From assembly GCF_014230355.1 (NCBI RefSeq), contig NZ_JACLAX010000006.1:1-64000 (forward strand): a stretch of 64,000 bases of DNA. Reading direction: 5' to 3'. Shown piece by piece: positions 56,204-64,000 of the stretch. Under the pieces are notes generated by a model. The model searched no databases and was not told the origin of the DNA. It saw only the letters and a list, made by a program, of their open reading frames with translations. A program made the position numbers and the translations under genes. This DNA comes from Novosphingobium piscinae (GTDB lineage: Bacteria; Pseudomonadota; Alphaproteobacteria; Sphingomonadales; Sphingomonadaceae). Each line of letters opens with the position of its first letter. The first letter of the stretch is position 1.

Positions 56204-57130
56204 ATGATCATGGATGGATCGGCAGTTTTGACCTCCGCCCTACGTTCTACCGGGATCCGCGCGGGCCGTATCCTCACAGGGTTGCTGGGCCGGGGCATCC
56301 TTGAGTCCCGCACGCCTTGGCTGCAGGAGCAGGAGGCCGAGGCTCACGGCCTGCGCATGGTCTATTCGCTGTTCGACTTTACCGATCGCGGCTGGCGCGA
56401 CGAGGACCTCGAGGAGGTCGTGGCCGCCGCCCAGCGGCTCGGCTTTGCCGGGCTCAACGTGACCTTTCCCTTCAAGCAGGCGGTGATTCCGCTGCTTGAC
56501 GGCCTGTCCGAGGCGGCTGCTGGGATACGCGCGGTCAACACCATCGTCTTCGTCGATGGCAAGCGCATCGGCCACAACACCGACGTGACCGGCTTCGCCG
56601 CGGGCTTCCGTCTGGGCTTCGGTGGCGAGCGGCCCGGCCGGGTGCTCCAGCTTGGTTGCGGCGGGGCAGGGTCGGCCACGGCCCACGCCCTGCTTGGGCT
56701 GCTCGGGGCCGACCGGCTGGTGCTGTACGACCCGGACCCCGCCCGGCTGGAGGGCCTGCGCAGCCAGCTGGCGGAGCGCTACGGCGCGGACCGGCTGGGG
56801 GTGGCGCGCGATCCGGTCGCCGCGGCGCGCGACGCCGACGGGCTGCTCAACGCCAGCCCGGTAGGCATGACCAAGCTGCCCGGCATGCCGATCCCGGCAG
56901 CCGCGATCGAATCGCGCCACTGGGTGGCTGACATCATCTATTTCCCGCTTGAAACCGCGCTTCTGGCGGAGGCCCGTCGCAAGGGCTGCCGCACGCTCGA
57001 CGGCAGCGGCATGGCGGTGCATCAGGCGATCGACGCCTTCGCGATCTTTACCGGGCGTGATCCCGACCATGAACGGATGCGCGCCAGCTTCTTCGCCTAC
57101 GAGATGACCCCGGCCGACGCCCTCGACTGA
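56204..57130 (+). CDS. Shikimate/quinate dehydrogenase (QsuD-like, catabolic type)
   Basis: This 308-residue AroE-superfamily enzyme interconverts shikimate and 3-dehydroshikimate (or quinate and 3-dehydroquinate) with NAD(P). It has the substrate-binding LNVTFPFKQ with catalytic Lys91, VNTIV (Asn112), NTDVTGF with Asp127, the Rossmann LGCGGAGSAT and a C-terminal SGMAVHQAIDAF. The N-terminal ESRTPWLQEQEAEAHG stands where biosynthetic AroE has a SLSPxMHN-type sequence, as in QsuD-like catabolic enzymes. It follows the TonB receptor by 41 bp and shares its promoter, placing it in the same pathway. Confidence 0.9.
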   Translation: MIMDGSAVLTSALRSTGIRAGRILTGLLGRGILESRTPWLQEQEAEAHGLRMVYSLFDFTDRGWRDEDLEEVVAAAQRLGFAGLNVTFPFKQAVIPLLDGLSEAAAGIRAVNTIVFVDGKRIGHNTDVTGFAAGFRLGFGGERPGRVLQLGCGGAGSATAHALLGLLGADRLVLYDPDPARLEGLRSQLAERYGADRLGVARDPVAAARDADGLLNASPVGMTKLPGMPIPAAAIESRHWVADIIYFPLETALLAEARRKGCRTLDGSGMAVHQAIDAFAIFTGRDPDHERMRASFFAYEMTPADALD

Positions 57131-57186
57131 GCCGGTCGCTGGTCACAACCGGCAGGGTATCCTTCCCCCTTGTGGCCGGCCCGGCG

Positions 57187-58251
57187 ATGACCGATGCAGG
57201 GCGGCAGATGGAAACCACACCAGGCAGCGATCGCCGCGAGGGCACAGCGACGGGGGGCGAGGCCGGCCCTGACGGCGGAGCGGGCAGCGCGCCGCGCCGG
57301 GTAGCCCTGTTCGGGGCGACCGGAACGATCGGACGGGCCACGGCCGCCGCGCTGCAGCGGCAGGGCCATGCCGTGACCTGCTTCGTCCGTCCCGGCCGCC
57401 CGACCGCGGCCGCCCTGCCGCCGGACCTGGCGCTGTGCCCGGTCGATCCGGCCGATGGGCCGGCGCTGGCGGCGGCGCTCGGCGCCGCGGGGTGCAAGGC
57501 GGTCATCTCGTGCATGGCCTCGCGCACGGGCGCGCCGCGCGATGCCTGGGCGGTCGACTATCTGGCGCACCACAACCTGCTCGCGGCGGCGGGGGAGGCG
57601 GGGGTGCAGCAGTTCGTGCTGCTGTCAGCGATCTGCGTGCAGAAGCCGCTGCTCGCCTTCCAGCAGGCCAAGCTGGCCTTCGAGCGCGAGCTGGTGGCCT
57701 CCGGTCTGCGCTATTCGATCGTGCGGCCCACCGCCTTTTTCAAGTCGCTGTCCGGCCAGATCGACCGCGTGCGCCGCGGGCAGCCGTTTCTGATCTTCGG
57801 CGATGGTCGGCTGACCGCCTGCACCCCGATCAGCGATGAGGACCTGGCCGCCTACCTCGTCGGCTGCCTCGACGATCCCGCCCGCTGGAACCGCGTGCTG
57901 CCGATCGGCGGGCCGGGGCCGGCGATCACCCCGCGCGAACAGGGCGAAGCGCTGTTTGCCCTGCTGGGCCGGCCGCCGCGCTTCCGCTCGGTGCCGGTCG
58001 GCCTGCTCGACGCGATCATCACGGTGCTCGCAACGCTCGGCCGGGTTGTCCCTGCGCTGGCGGCGAAGGCCGAACTGGCACGGATCGGTCGTTACTATGC
58101 TACGGAATCGATGCTGGTGCTCGACCCGCGGACCGGGCGCTACGACGCGGCGGCGACCCCGGCGACCGGCACGGCGACGCTGGTGGACTTCTACCGCGCG
58201 GTGATGGCCGGCGAGGCCGCCCCCGAGCGCGGCGATCACGCCGTGTTCTAG
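57187..58251 (+). CDS. bciA: Divinyl (proto)chlorophyllide 8-vinyl reductase, BciA type
   Basis: This protein of about 354 residues is an NAD(P)-binding, NmrA-like atypical SDR. The features ALFGATGTIG, LLSAICVQKPLLAFQQAK, YSIVRPTAFFKSLSGQ, DGRLTACTPISD, GGPGPAITPREQGE and ARIGRYYATESMLVLD are those of BciA, which reduces the 8-vinyl group during bacteriochlorophyll synthesis. The N-terminal 40 residues are Gly/Ala-rich and poorly conserved, so the start (57187, or 57208) is uncertain. Its neighbours are not photosynthesis genes, and it ends in a 4-bp overlap with the convergent amidotransferase-like gene. Its presence suggests a chlorophototrophic strain. Confidence 0.92.
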   Translation: MTDAGRQMETTPGSDRREGTATGGEAGPDGGAGSAPRRVALFGATGTIGRATAAALQRQGHAVTCFVRPGRPTAAALPPDLALCPVDPADGPALAAALGAAGCKAVISCMASRTGAPRDAWAVDYLAHHNLLAAAGEAGVQQFVLLSAICVQKPLLAFQQAKLAFERELVASGLRYSIVRPTAFFKSLSGQIDRVRRGQPFLIFGDGRLTACTPISDEDLAAYLVGCLDDPARWNRVLPIGGPGPAITPREQGEALFALLGRPPRFRSVPVGLLDAIITVLATLGRVVPALAAKAELARIGRYYATESMLVLDPRTGRYDAAATPATGTATLVDFYRAVMAGEAAPERGDHAVF

Positions 58252-58949
58252 CCGGACAGGCCGGAGAGCCATTCCGCGATCATCGCCTGTCCGGCGCTGA
58301 CGGCGCGCGGCCCGTGCGCGGCATGGGCCGCGCGCAGGTGCGGGGCGTGGATCCCGGCGCGCGCGAGGGTCTCGCCACCTTCCTCGATCCATGCCTCGAA
58401 GCGGGGATCCTCGCCCATTTCGGCATGGAACTGCAGGGCCAGGAGGTTGGGTCCGCGGCGGAAGGCCTGGTGCGGGTAGAGCGGGCTCGAGGCGAGCAAC
58501 TCGACCTCCTCGGGCAGGGCGAAGGTATCGCCATGCCAGTGCAGCACCGGCACGTCCGCGATGTGGCGCAGCGGGCTGTTCGGGACGTGGATCGCCACCG
58601 GATGAAACCCGATCTCGGGCTGGGGGCCGGCAAAGACCGGCGCGCCCAGCGCCGCGGCCATCATCTGCGCGCCGAAGCAGACCCCCAGCGTTGGACGGTC
58701 GGCGGCGAGGCGGCGGGCCAGCCGGCGCAGCTGGCAGGCGATCCAGGGGTGGCGATCCTGCTCGTAAACCCCCATCGGCCCGCCCATCATGATCAGCAGA
58801 TCGGGCTCGGCCAGATCGATCCGCGGGAAGGCGGGATCGGCCACGTCGATCCGGTCGATCTCGTAGCCGGCTGCCTCGATCGGGGCGCGGTAGGCGGCGA
58901 CCCCCTCGTAGGGCACGTGGCGGATGATCAGGGCGCGCTTGACGGTCAT
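58248..58949 (-). CDS. Class I glutamine amidotransferase-like protein
   Basis: This 233-residue protein resembles stand-alone GMP-synthase-type amidotransferases: LLIMMGGPMGVYEQDRHPW, the nucleophile elbow LGVCFGAQMMA with the catalytic cysteine, GFHPVAIHV, VLHWHGDTFALPE and LLALQFHAEM with the catalytic histidine. The catalytic triad looks intact. Relatives hydrolyse gamma-glutamyl bonds or supply ammonia; the real substrate is unknown. The ATG at 58949 begins directly before the first strand. It is monocistronic and convergent with bciA. Confidence 0.88.
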   Translation of the reverse strand: MTVKRALIIRHVPYEGVAAYRAPIEAAGYEIDRIDVADPAFPRIDLAEPDLLIMMGGPMGVYEQDRHPWIACQLRRLARRLAADRPTLGVCFGAQMMAAALGAPVFAGPQPEIGFHPVAIHVPNSPLRHIADVPVLHWHGDTFALPEEVELLASSPLYPHQAFRRGPNLLALQFHAEMGEDPRFEAWIEEGGETLARAGIHAPHLRAAHAAHGPRAVSAGQAMIAEWLSGLSG

Positions 58950-59137
58950 GCGATGCTCAGTGCTTGGCAGGTCAGGACCTTGGCAGGTGAGGGCGGGGCG
59001 GAACAAGTCCCGGTGTGTCCATATTCTCAATCAGGACGGTAGAGTTAACAGCAATTGTAGGCCGGGTGGAAGCAGGGCTTGGCCCTGCAGCGGCCTTCGC
59101 GCGTGACGGGAGGCGCGGAACGGGGTAGCGCGCGCCC

Positions 59138-60133
59138 ATGCTGACCCGTTTCAAGTCTGCGCTCGATCCCTATATCCTGGCCCTGCTCGGCATGATCGGG
59201 CTGGCCTCGCTGCTGCCGGTGCGCGGCAGCGCGGCCGTGGCCGCGGGATGGCTGGCGAATGCCGGGATCGTGGTCCTGTTCTTCCTGCATGGCGCGAAAC
59301 TCTCGCGCGAGGCGATCCTCGCCGGGGCCGGGCACTGGCGGTTGCACCTGAGCGTGCTGGCCACGACCTACGGTCTGTTCCCCCTGCTTGGGCTCGGACT
59401 CGGGCTGGGACTGGGGCTGGCGGCGCTGCCGTGGCTGCCTGCGGGCCTTGCCAGCGGGCTGCTGTTCCTGACCCTCCTGCCTTCGACCGTACAATCCTCG
59501 ATCGCTTTCACCTCGATCGCCCGCGGCAATGTCGCGGCGGCGATCTGCAGCGCCTCGTTCTCCAACCTGCTCGGGATGGTGATCACCCCGGCACTGGTCG
59601 CGCTGACCCTGCACGGCCTGCCCGGCAGCGGGGTCTCGCTGGCGGCGGTGAACAAGATCGTCGTTCAGCTGCTGGTGCCCTTCGCGCTCGGGCAGGCGCT
59701 GCGCCCGCTGGTTGGCGGTTTGGTTGCCCGGCACAAGGCGCTGATCGGCTGGGTCGATCGTGGCTCGATCCTGCTGGTGGTCTACACCGCCTTCAGTACG
59801 GCCGTGGTCGAAGGGCTGTGGCAGATGGTGCCGCTGCGGGCGCTGGCGCTGGTCCTGCTGCTGTGCGCCGCACTGCTCGTGGTGGTGCTGGGCCTGACCT
59901 GGTGGCTGGGCCATCAGCTCGGCTTCGCCCGCGACGACCGCGTGGTCCTGCTGTTCTGCGGCTCGAAGAAGAGCCTGGCGACCGGGGTGCCGATGGCCGG
60001 AGTGCTGTTTCCGCCTGGCCTGGTCGGGCCGATCATCCTGCCGCTGATGCTGTTCCACCAGCTCCAGCTGGTAGCCTGCGCCGTGATCGCGCGGGCCTGG
60101 GCCGAGGCGCCGCAGGACGGCGCTCCGGCGTGA
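59138..60133 (+). CDS. SBF-like transporter (bile acid:sodium symporter family)
   Basis: This 331-residue integral membrane protein has about ten hydrophobic helices, with NAGIVVLFFLHGAKLSREAI, LLPSTVQSSIAFTSIARGN and LLFCGSKKSLATGVPMAGVLF. These are the signatures of the SBF-like (P7-type, DUF4137) branch of the bile acid:sodium symporter superfamily. The GSKKSLATG segment lies in the crossover region that binds sodium and substrate in relatives. It probably moves an organic anion; no clear link to neighbours. A perfect CCGTCCGG-TG-CCGGACGG hairpin (60141-60158) follows the stop by 7 bp. Confidence 0.9.
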   Translation: MLTRFKSALDPYILALLGMIGLASLLPVRGSAAVAAGWLANAGIVVLFFLHGAKLSREAILAGAGHWRLHLSVLATTYGLFPLLGLGLGLGLGLAALPWLPAGLASGLLFLTLLPSTVQSSIAFTSIARGNVAAAICSASFSNLLGMVITPALVALTLHGLPGSGVSLAAVNKIVVQLLVPFALGQALRPLVGGLVARHKALIGWVDRGSILLVVYTAFSTAVVEGLWQMVPLRALALVLLLCAALLVVVLGLTWWLGHQLGFARDDRVVLLFCGSKKSLATGVPMAGVLFPPGLVGPIILPLMLFHQLQLVACAVIARAWAEAPQDGAPA

Positions 60134-60170
60134 GGCGGGTCCGTCCGGTGCCGGACGGCCTCCCGCGGCG

Positions 60171-60329
60171 ATGAAGGCCGCGCTGGATCTGGTTCTGTTC
60201 CTGCTGACCGGCCTGACCGTGACCGCGGGCGGGATCGTCGCCGCCGTGGCGGGGCTGGGCGCAGCGCTCGCCGGTGGCGGCTGGTGGTGGCGCCGGCGCC
60301 GGGACGCGCGCCGGCGCCGGGATCCCTAG
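60171..60329 (+). CDS. Possible 52-residue single-helix membrane peptide
   Basis: The frame starts with ATG 37 bp after the transporter stop and encodes one hydrophobic helix (LDLVLFLLTGLTVTAGGIVA and onward, about residues 5-38) followed by a WWWRRRRDARRRRDP tail. A W/R-rich cytoplasmic end fits a positive-inside anchor. The last part overlaps two CCGGCGCCGG palindromes. It has no known relatives that I recognise. It may be a real small protein or a chance frame in very G/C-rich DNA. Confidence 0.3.
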   Translation: MKAALDLVLFLLTGLTVTAGGIVAAVAGLGAALAGGGWWWRRRRDARRRRDP

Positions 60330-60365
60330 CGCGCTGGGATTCGCCCGGGCCGGTGGCCGCGCCGG

Positions 60366-61772
60366 CTAGGCCGGCCGCGCCAGCCCGAGCCAGGCGGCGA
60401 GGCGGGGCAGGCGCGGCAGCGCGAGCCGCTCCAGCGCAAGGATCGTCAGCAGCGACAGCGCGAGCAGCGGCAGCAGCGCAGCGAGGACGAAGATCGCCGG
60501 CACGAGCCGCCCGAGCTGCCGTTCGGATGGCGGCGGCGGCGCTCCCAGCCTGCCGTCCGGACGGCGCCGCTGCCACATCACGAACCCGCTCACAGCCAGG
60601 GTCACCAGCATCAGCGCGGTGAGCACGCCGATCAGCTGGTTGACCCAGCCGAACAGGGCCCCTTCATGCCAGGCCACCCCATAGCCGACCACCCGGTCGA
60701 TCGGATGGTTGTCGGCAAAGGTTTCGCGCCGCTTCTCCTTGCCGGTCATCGCGTCGTAGGTGATGGTCATCCGCAGCGGACGGTTCTGCGTGTCCGAGCG
60801 GACCACCCAGTCGCGGCCCTTGCCCTTGCCGAAGCGGCCGGGTGCCCCGGGCGGGGCAACCAGCACCGGGAAGGCGAGGTGCTCGCTGCGGGCCAGCGCG
60901 ACGATCCGCGACAGGCGGACATGCTCCATTCCGGCCATAGCCGGGATCGTGCCGTCAGCCGCGCCGTGGTTCATCCCGGCCAGCATCGCGGCATGGTCGT
61001 GCTCGGCATGGGCGTCATCCCCGGCCGGTGCGCGGCCGCCGATGGTCCAGTCCTGCGCGCCCTTGACCCAGCCGAGCTCGCTCCGCACCGCCTTGAAGGC
61101 GCTGCCCCAGACGTCCGCCCAGGGCAGCCCGGTCACCAGCAGCACCAGGGCCAGGCCCGCCACCCAGAAGCCGGTCACCGCGTGCAGGTCGCGCCAGAAC
61201 ACCCGGCGACCCTGCGCCAGACGCGGCCAGACGACGCCCGCCGCACCGCGCCCGCGCGGCCACCACAGGTAGAGCCCGGTGACGATCATCACGATCGCCC
61301 AGCTGGCGGCCAGCTCGACCAGCCACGACCCCCGCTTGCCCAGCAGCAGCTGGCCATGGATATCATGGACCAGCTGCATGATCCGCCGGTCGGGATCGAA
61401 CGCGCCGAGCATCTGGCCCTGCGGCGCGACGAACACGTCGCGCATTGTGCCATCGGGCAAGGCGAGGTGGATCATCGCGGCATCGCCGTCCTGCGCCGGG
61501 ATGCGGTAGGAATGGAGCCGGCCGCCTGGAAAGGCCGCCAGTGCGGCGCGGACCTGGGCATCGGGCGAGACGGCGTTGGCAGTGGGCAGGTTCTGGTAGG
61601 CCCGCTCCTCCCAGCGCTCGACCTGCGGCTTGAACAGATAGGCCGCCCCGGTCAGCGCCAGGACCAGGATCATCGGGACGACGAACAGGCCGGCGTAGAA
61701 ATGCCATCGCCAGATCGTGCGGTAGAGCGTGGTGGCCGGGCCTGCCGCAACGGCGCTGGTGGTTGTGTTCAT
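60366..61772 (-). CDS. PepSY-associated membrane protein with Met/His-rich loop
   Basis: This 468-residue protein has four to five membrane helices and two PepSY-type periplasmic modules. It has IWRWHFYAGLFVVPMILVL and a conserved MQLVHDIHGQLLLG, then WLVELAASWAIVMIVTGLYLWWPRG and FWRDLHAVTGFWVAG. The histidines of the helices may hold haem, as in related flavin/ferric reductases. The loop at about 252-285 is rich in His and Met (HAEHDHAAM, AGMNHGA, AGMEH), which suggests copper binding. It lies 12 bp after the TonB receptor stop and shares its transcript. Such pairs serve metal or siderophore uptake. Confidence 0.9.
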   Translation of the reverse strand: MNTTTSAVAAGPATTLYRTIWRWHFYAGLFVVPMILVLALTGAAYLFKPQVERWEERAYQNLPTANAVSPDAQVRAALAAFPGGRLHSYRIPAQDGDAAMIHLALPDGTMRDVFVAPQGQMLGAFDPDRRIMQLVHDIHGQLLLGKRGSWLVELAASWAIVMIVTGLYLWWPRGRGAAGVVWPRLAQGRRVFWRDLHAVTGFWVAGLALVLLVTGLPWADVWGSAFKAVRSELGWVKGAQDWTIGGRAPAGDDAHAEHDHAAMLAGMNHGAADGTIPAMAGMEHVRLSRIVALARSEHLAFPVLVAPPGAPGRFGKGKGRDWVVRSDTQNRPLRMTITYDAMTGKEKRRETFADNHPIDRVVGYGVAWHEGALFGWVNQLIGVLTALMLVTLAVSGFVMWQRRRPDGRLGAPPPPSERQLGRLVPAIFVLAALLPLLALSLLTILALERLALPRLPRLAAWLGLARPA

Positions 61773-61784
61773 CGCTGGCGCTCC

Positions 61785-64000
61785 TCAGAGCTTGGCCTTG
61801 AGATCGACCACCAGGGTGCGCTGCGGCAGCGGGTGGGCGACATAGGCGCGGTAGTTGAACAGGTTGTCGATGCCGGCGCTCAGCTCGAACTGGCGGGTAA
61901 AGGCCCAGGACAGCCGCGTGTCGAACAGCAGGTATTCGGACTGGTGGCCGAAGGCCCGGCCGCGCTGGAGTCCGAGCAGGTCCGAGTTCGGGCGCGAGCC
62001 ATAGCGCCAGCCGAGCGAGGCGCGCAGCGGTTCGGCCAGGCGGTAGCGCAGGTTGCCGTTGGCGCGCCACGCGGGGATGCGCGGGAACTGCACGCCCACT
62101 GCGCGCGGATCGGCGGTGTTGCGCCTGGTCTTCGCGCTCATCCAGGCGAGGTTGGCATCCACGTCGAGGCCCTTCACCAGCACATCATGACCCTCCAGGA
62201 TCAGCTCTGCGCCATACTGCCGGACCAGGTCGACGTTCTGGAATCCGCTGAACAGCGTGTTGTCGGGCAGGGTCCCCTGGAAGCTGAACACCGCGTCCTT
62301 CACATCCTGGAAGAACAGGCTGGCCGTGGCCCGGACCGGACCGAAGGCGCGGCGCAGCAGCAGGCTGGCATCGCGTGACTGCTCGGGGCGAAGGAACGGG
62401 TTGAAGCTGGTGGCGATCAGGTTGCCCGCCGTGTCCTGGCTGCCCTGGAACAACTCGCCCACGGTGGGAAAGCGGGTGGCCAGCCCCAGGCTGAGCTGCG
62501 CCTCGATCCCGCCCGGCAGCGGTCCCTGCAGGCTCAGCTTCGGGCTGACCGCATCGTCGGTCCGGTTGGCGAAGCGGGCATCGACGCGGTTGCCCGCCAC
62601 GGCTGTGCCCAGCCCACCGGCAAAGGCCCGCCAGCGGTCGTAGCGCAGGCCGGCGGTGAGAACGACGTCGGCGCCGAGGTCGATCGCATCCTCGGCCCAC
62701 AGCCCCCAGATGCTGGTCTTGCCATAGCTCGAATTGGCATAGGTCGCCCCTGCGGCCGTGCGCCAGTTCGTCACGCGGTAGGTATCGGTCGAAGTCGCAT
62801 ACTGGTTGGCATCGGCGCCCCAGGCCAGCTTGTGTGCCCCGAGCCGCCGTTCGACCGAGAGGGCCCCGGTGTACCAGCCGGGGTTGTTGGCCAGGGTCAG
62901 GCGACCGGCGCCGCTGGCCGCTCCGGTCAGATAGTCGTTCGAAGCGCGGACATCCTGCTTGTCGATCCAGAAGCGCGACAGGTTGAGTGCAACGTCCCAA
63001 CCGGCGAGCGGGCCGGCCAGCTTGAGACCGGCGAGGTACTCGGTGCGGCGGGTGGCTGACATGGTCAGGCCCGAGGCGTTGTAGGTCACCCCGTTGAAGC
63101 TGACATTGCCCTGGTAGACCGGGGCGCCGGTGACGCTGTTGACCAGCCACGAGCGCGGATCGGTCAGGTCCTGACGGGTCTGCCACAGCACGCCCAGCGC
63201 GCTGATCTCCCAGCCGCCGGCGGTTTCGTACCCGATCCGCAGCCGCGCCTGGTCCTGCGTGACGTCAACCGGCGAGGCCGCGCCGAACACCGCGGTTTCG
63301 GCGTTCGTGGCCAGCCCTGTCGGCCGGATCAGGCGGGGATCGACAAAGGCCCCGGTCACGGTTGCCGTCGCCGTACCCGTACCCCGCTGGAGCAGGTTGT
63401 AGGTCATCGACTGGCCGGTGTTCTCGAAGTGACGGAAGCTGGCGCGGACCGACCAGGGGCCGTCCTTCTGCTTGTAGCCCAGCGCCCCCTCCACGCTGTA
63501 GCCGCGGAAGGTCTGGTCGAAGCCGTATTCCTCGAACGGCATGAGCATCGTCTGGACCGTGCCGGTGGCCGACCAGCCCTCGCGCGGGGTCTGGGTGGTG
63601 ACCGAGATCACCCCGCCCATCGCATGGCCGTTGTAGCGGGCGGAATAGGGGCCGTAGACGATATCGAACTGGCGCACCTCGGCCGGGCCGACCACGTTCC
63701 ACTTGGGCGGAAAGTCGAACCGGTTGCCGAGGAAGTTGGAGACGACGAAGCCGTCGACCAGCACGATCGTGCGGGCGCTCTGCACGGTGTTGGCGCCGCG
63801 CATGGCAACCACGGCGTTGTCGTCCCCGGCGAAGCGCTTCCGCACGAAGAAGTTGGGGGTGTACTTCATCAGGTCCTCGACATTGATCGCGTTGATCGCG
63901 TCGAAGTTTTCCTGGTTGAGCGAGATCGCCAGTCCGCGCGGGACCACCGTGACCGGGGTGTCGGTCTGGCCGACGACGATGATCGTGTCGGCGGCGTCGG
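61785..64000 (-). CDS. TonB-dependent receptor, partial (5' end beyond the window)
   Basis: The frame stays open to the right edge, so the N-terminus is missing; at least 737 residues are visible. The visible part begins with a TonB-box-like DTIIVVGQTDTPVTVV, then the plug domain (VEDLMKYTPNFFVRKRF, GANTVQSARTIVLVDGFVV, EVRQFDIVYGPYSARYNG) and the barrel, ending RTLVVDLKAKL. The linked PepSY protein suggests uptake of a metal, metallophore or haem-like ligand. The Met/His-rich loop of that partner points to copper, but iron is more common for such pairs. No Fur-like box can be judged because the promoter is outside. Confidence 0.92.
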   Translation of the reverse strand, partial: DAADTIIVVGQTDTPVTVVPRGLAISLNQENFDAINAINVEDLMKYTPNFFVRKRFAGDDNAVVAMRGANTVQSARTIVLVDGFVVSNFLGNRFDFPPKWNVVGPAEVRQFDIVYGPYSARYNGHAMGGVISVTTQTPREGWSATGTVQTMLMPFEEYGFDQTFRGYSVEGALGYKQKDGPWSVRASFRHFENTGQSMTYNLLQRGTGTATATVTGAFVDPRLIRPTGLATNAETAVFGAASPVDVTQDQARLRIGYETAGGWEISALGVLWQTRQDLTDPRSWLVNSVTGAPVYQGNVSFNGVTYNASGLTMSATRRTEYLAGLKLAGPLAGWDVALNLSRFWIDKQDVRASNDYLTGAASGAGRLTLANNPGWYTGALSVERRLGAHKLAWGADANQYATSTDTYRVTNWRTAAGATYANSSYGKTSIWGLWAEDAIDLGADVVLTAGLRYDRWRAFAGGLGTAVAGNRVDARFANRTDDAVSPKLSLQGPLPGGIEAQLSLGLATRFPTVGELFQGSQDTAGNLIATSFNPFLRPEQSRDASLLLRRAFGPVRATASLFFQDVKDAVFSFQGTLPDNTLFSGFQNVDLVRQYGAELILEGHDVLVKGLDVDANLAWMSAKTRRNTADPRAVGVQFPRIPAWRANGNLRYRLAEPLRASLGWRYGSRPNSDLLGLQRGRAFGHQSEYLLFDTRLSWAFTRQFELSAGIDNLFNYRAYVAHPLPQRTLVVDLKAKL

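Noticed and set aside
60287..60322. Repeated CCGGCGCCGG palindromes considered as a terminator
   Set aside because: Each copy is self-complementary, but there is no T-run and they overlap a possible small coding frame; no firm call.
1..64000. rRNA, tRNA and riboswitch genes
   Set aside because: No tRNA-like cloverleaf with a TTCGAATCC-type arm, no rRNA core sequence and no recognisable riboswitch core was noticed on reading; a covariance-model scan would be needed to exclude them fully.

Overview
The window is high-GC DNA (roughly two thirds G+C). It carries the hallmarks of a sphingomonad alphaproteobacterium: three large TonB-dependent receptors, many short-chain dehydrogenases (SDRs), Rieske oxygenases, SnoaL/NTF2-like proteins, and intergenic hairpin repeats of the CGTCATCCC / CTGAGCCTGTCGAAG kind. 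A bciA gene (8-vinyl reductase of bacteriochlorophyll synthesis) near 57-58 kb suggests an aerobic anoxygenic phototroph or a descendant of one. No rRNA, tRNA or CRISPR array was seen.

Layout. (1) 0-2.7 kb: the end of an IS66-type element abuts a FIST-domain gene that lacks its 5' part. A PAS-GGDEF-EAL cyclic-di-GMP enzyme is translationally coupled to it. (2) 2.7-13.9 kb: a minus-strand CoA-thioester operon with a thiolase-like/DUF35 pair, acyl-CoA dehydrogenases, a 2-oxoacid dehydrogenase (E1alpha, E1beta, E2), a VOC protein, and an ACAD10/11-type dehydrogenase with its kinase-like partner. A LuxR-type solo and a divergent PimD-like dehydrogenase follow. (3) 14-41.8 kb: an accessory catabolic region with three Rieske alpha subunits, one P450, nine SDRs, four MDR-type reductases, a CoA ligase, two ThuA-like proteins, SnoaL proteins and a TonB receptor. 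Part of it (27.9-36.8 kb) lies between imperfect inverted repeats of about 250 bp. Several promoters here share a 20-bp ACCT-N12-AG box that the LuxR protein could bind. (4) 41.8-57.1 kb: a compact, TetR-controlled set of genes that together could take up and degrade quinate/shikimate or chlorogenate-like esters to protocatechuate: two esterases, 3-dehydroshikimate dehydratase, PQQ dehydrogenase, cytochrome c, type II dehydroquinase, MFS transporter, TonB receptor and shikimate/quinate dehydrogenase. Four similar operator-like palindromes sit at its promoters. (5) 57.1-64 kb: bciA, a glutamine-amidotransferase-like protein, an SBF-type transporter, and a PepSY membrane protein beside a TonB receptor that runs off the right edge.

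The substrate of regions 2-3 cannot be named from sequence alone. The gene types fit oxidative ring or side-chain attack followed by CoA-dependent chain shortening. Region 4 is the best-defined pathway and the strongest candidate for a coherent, little-described regulon.
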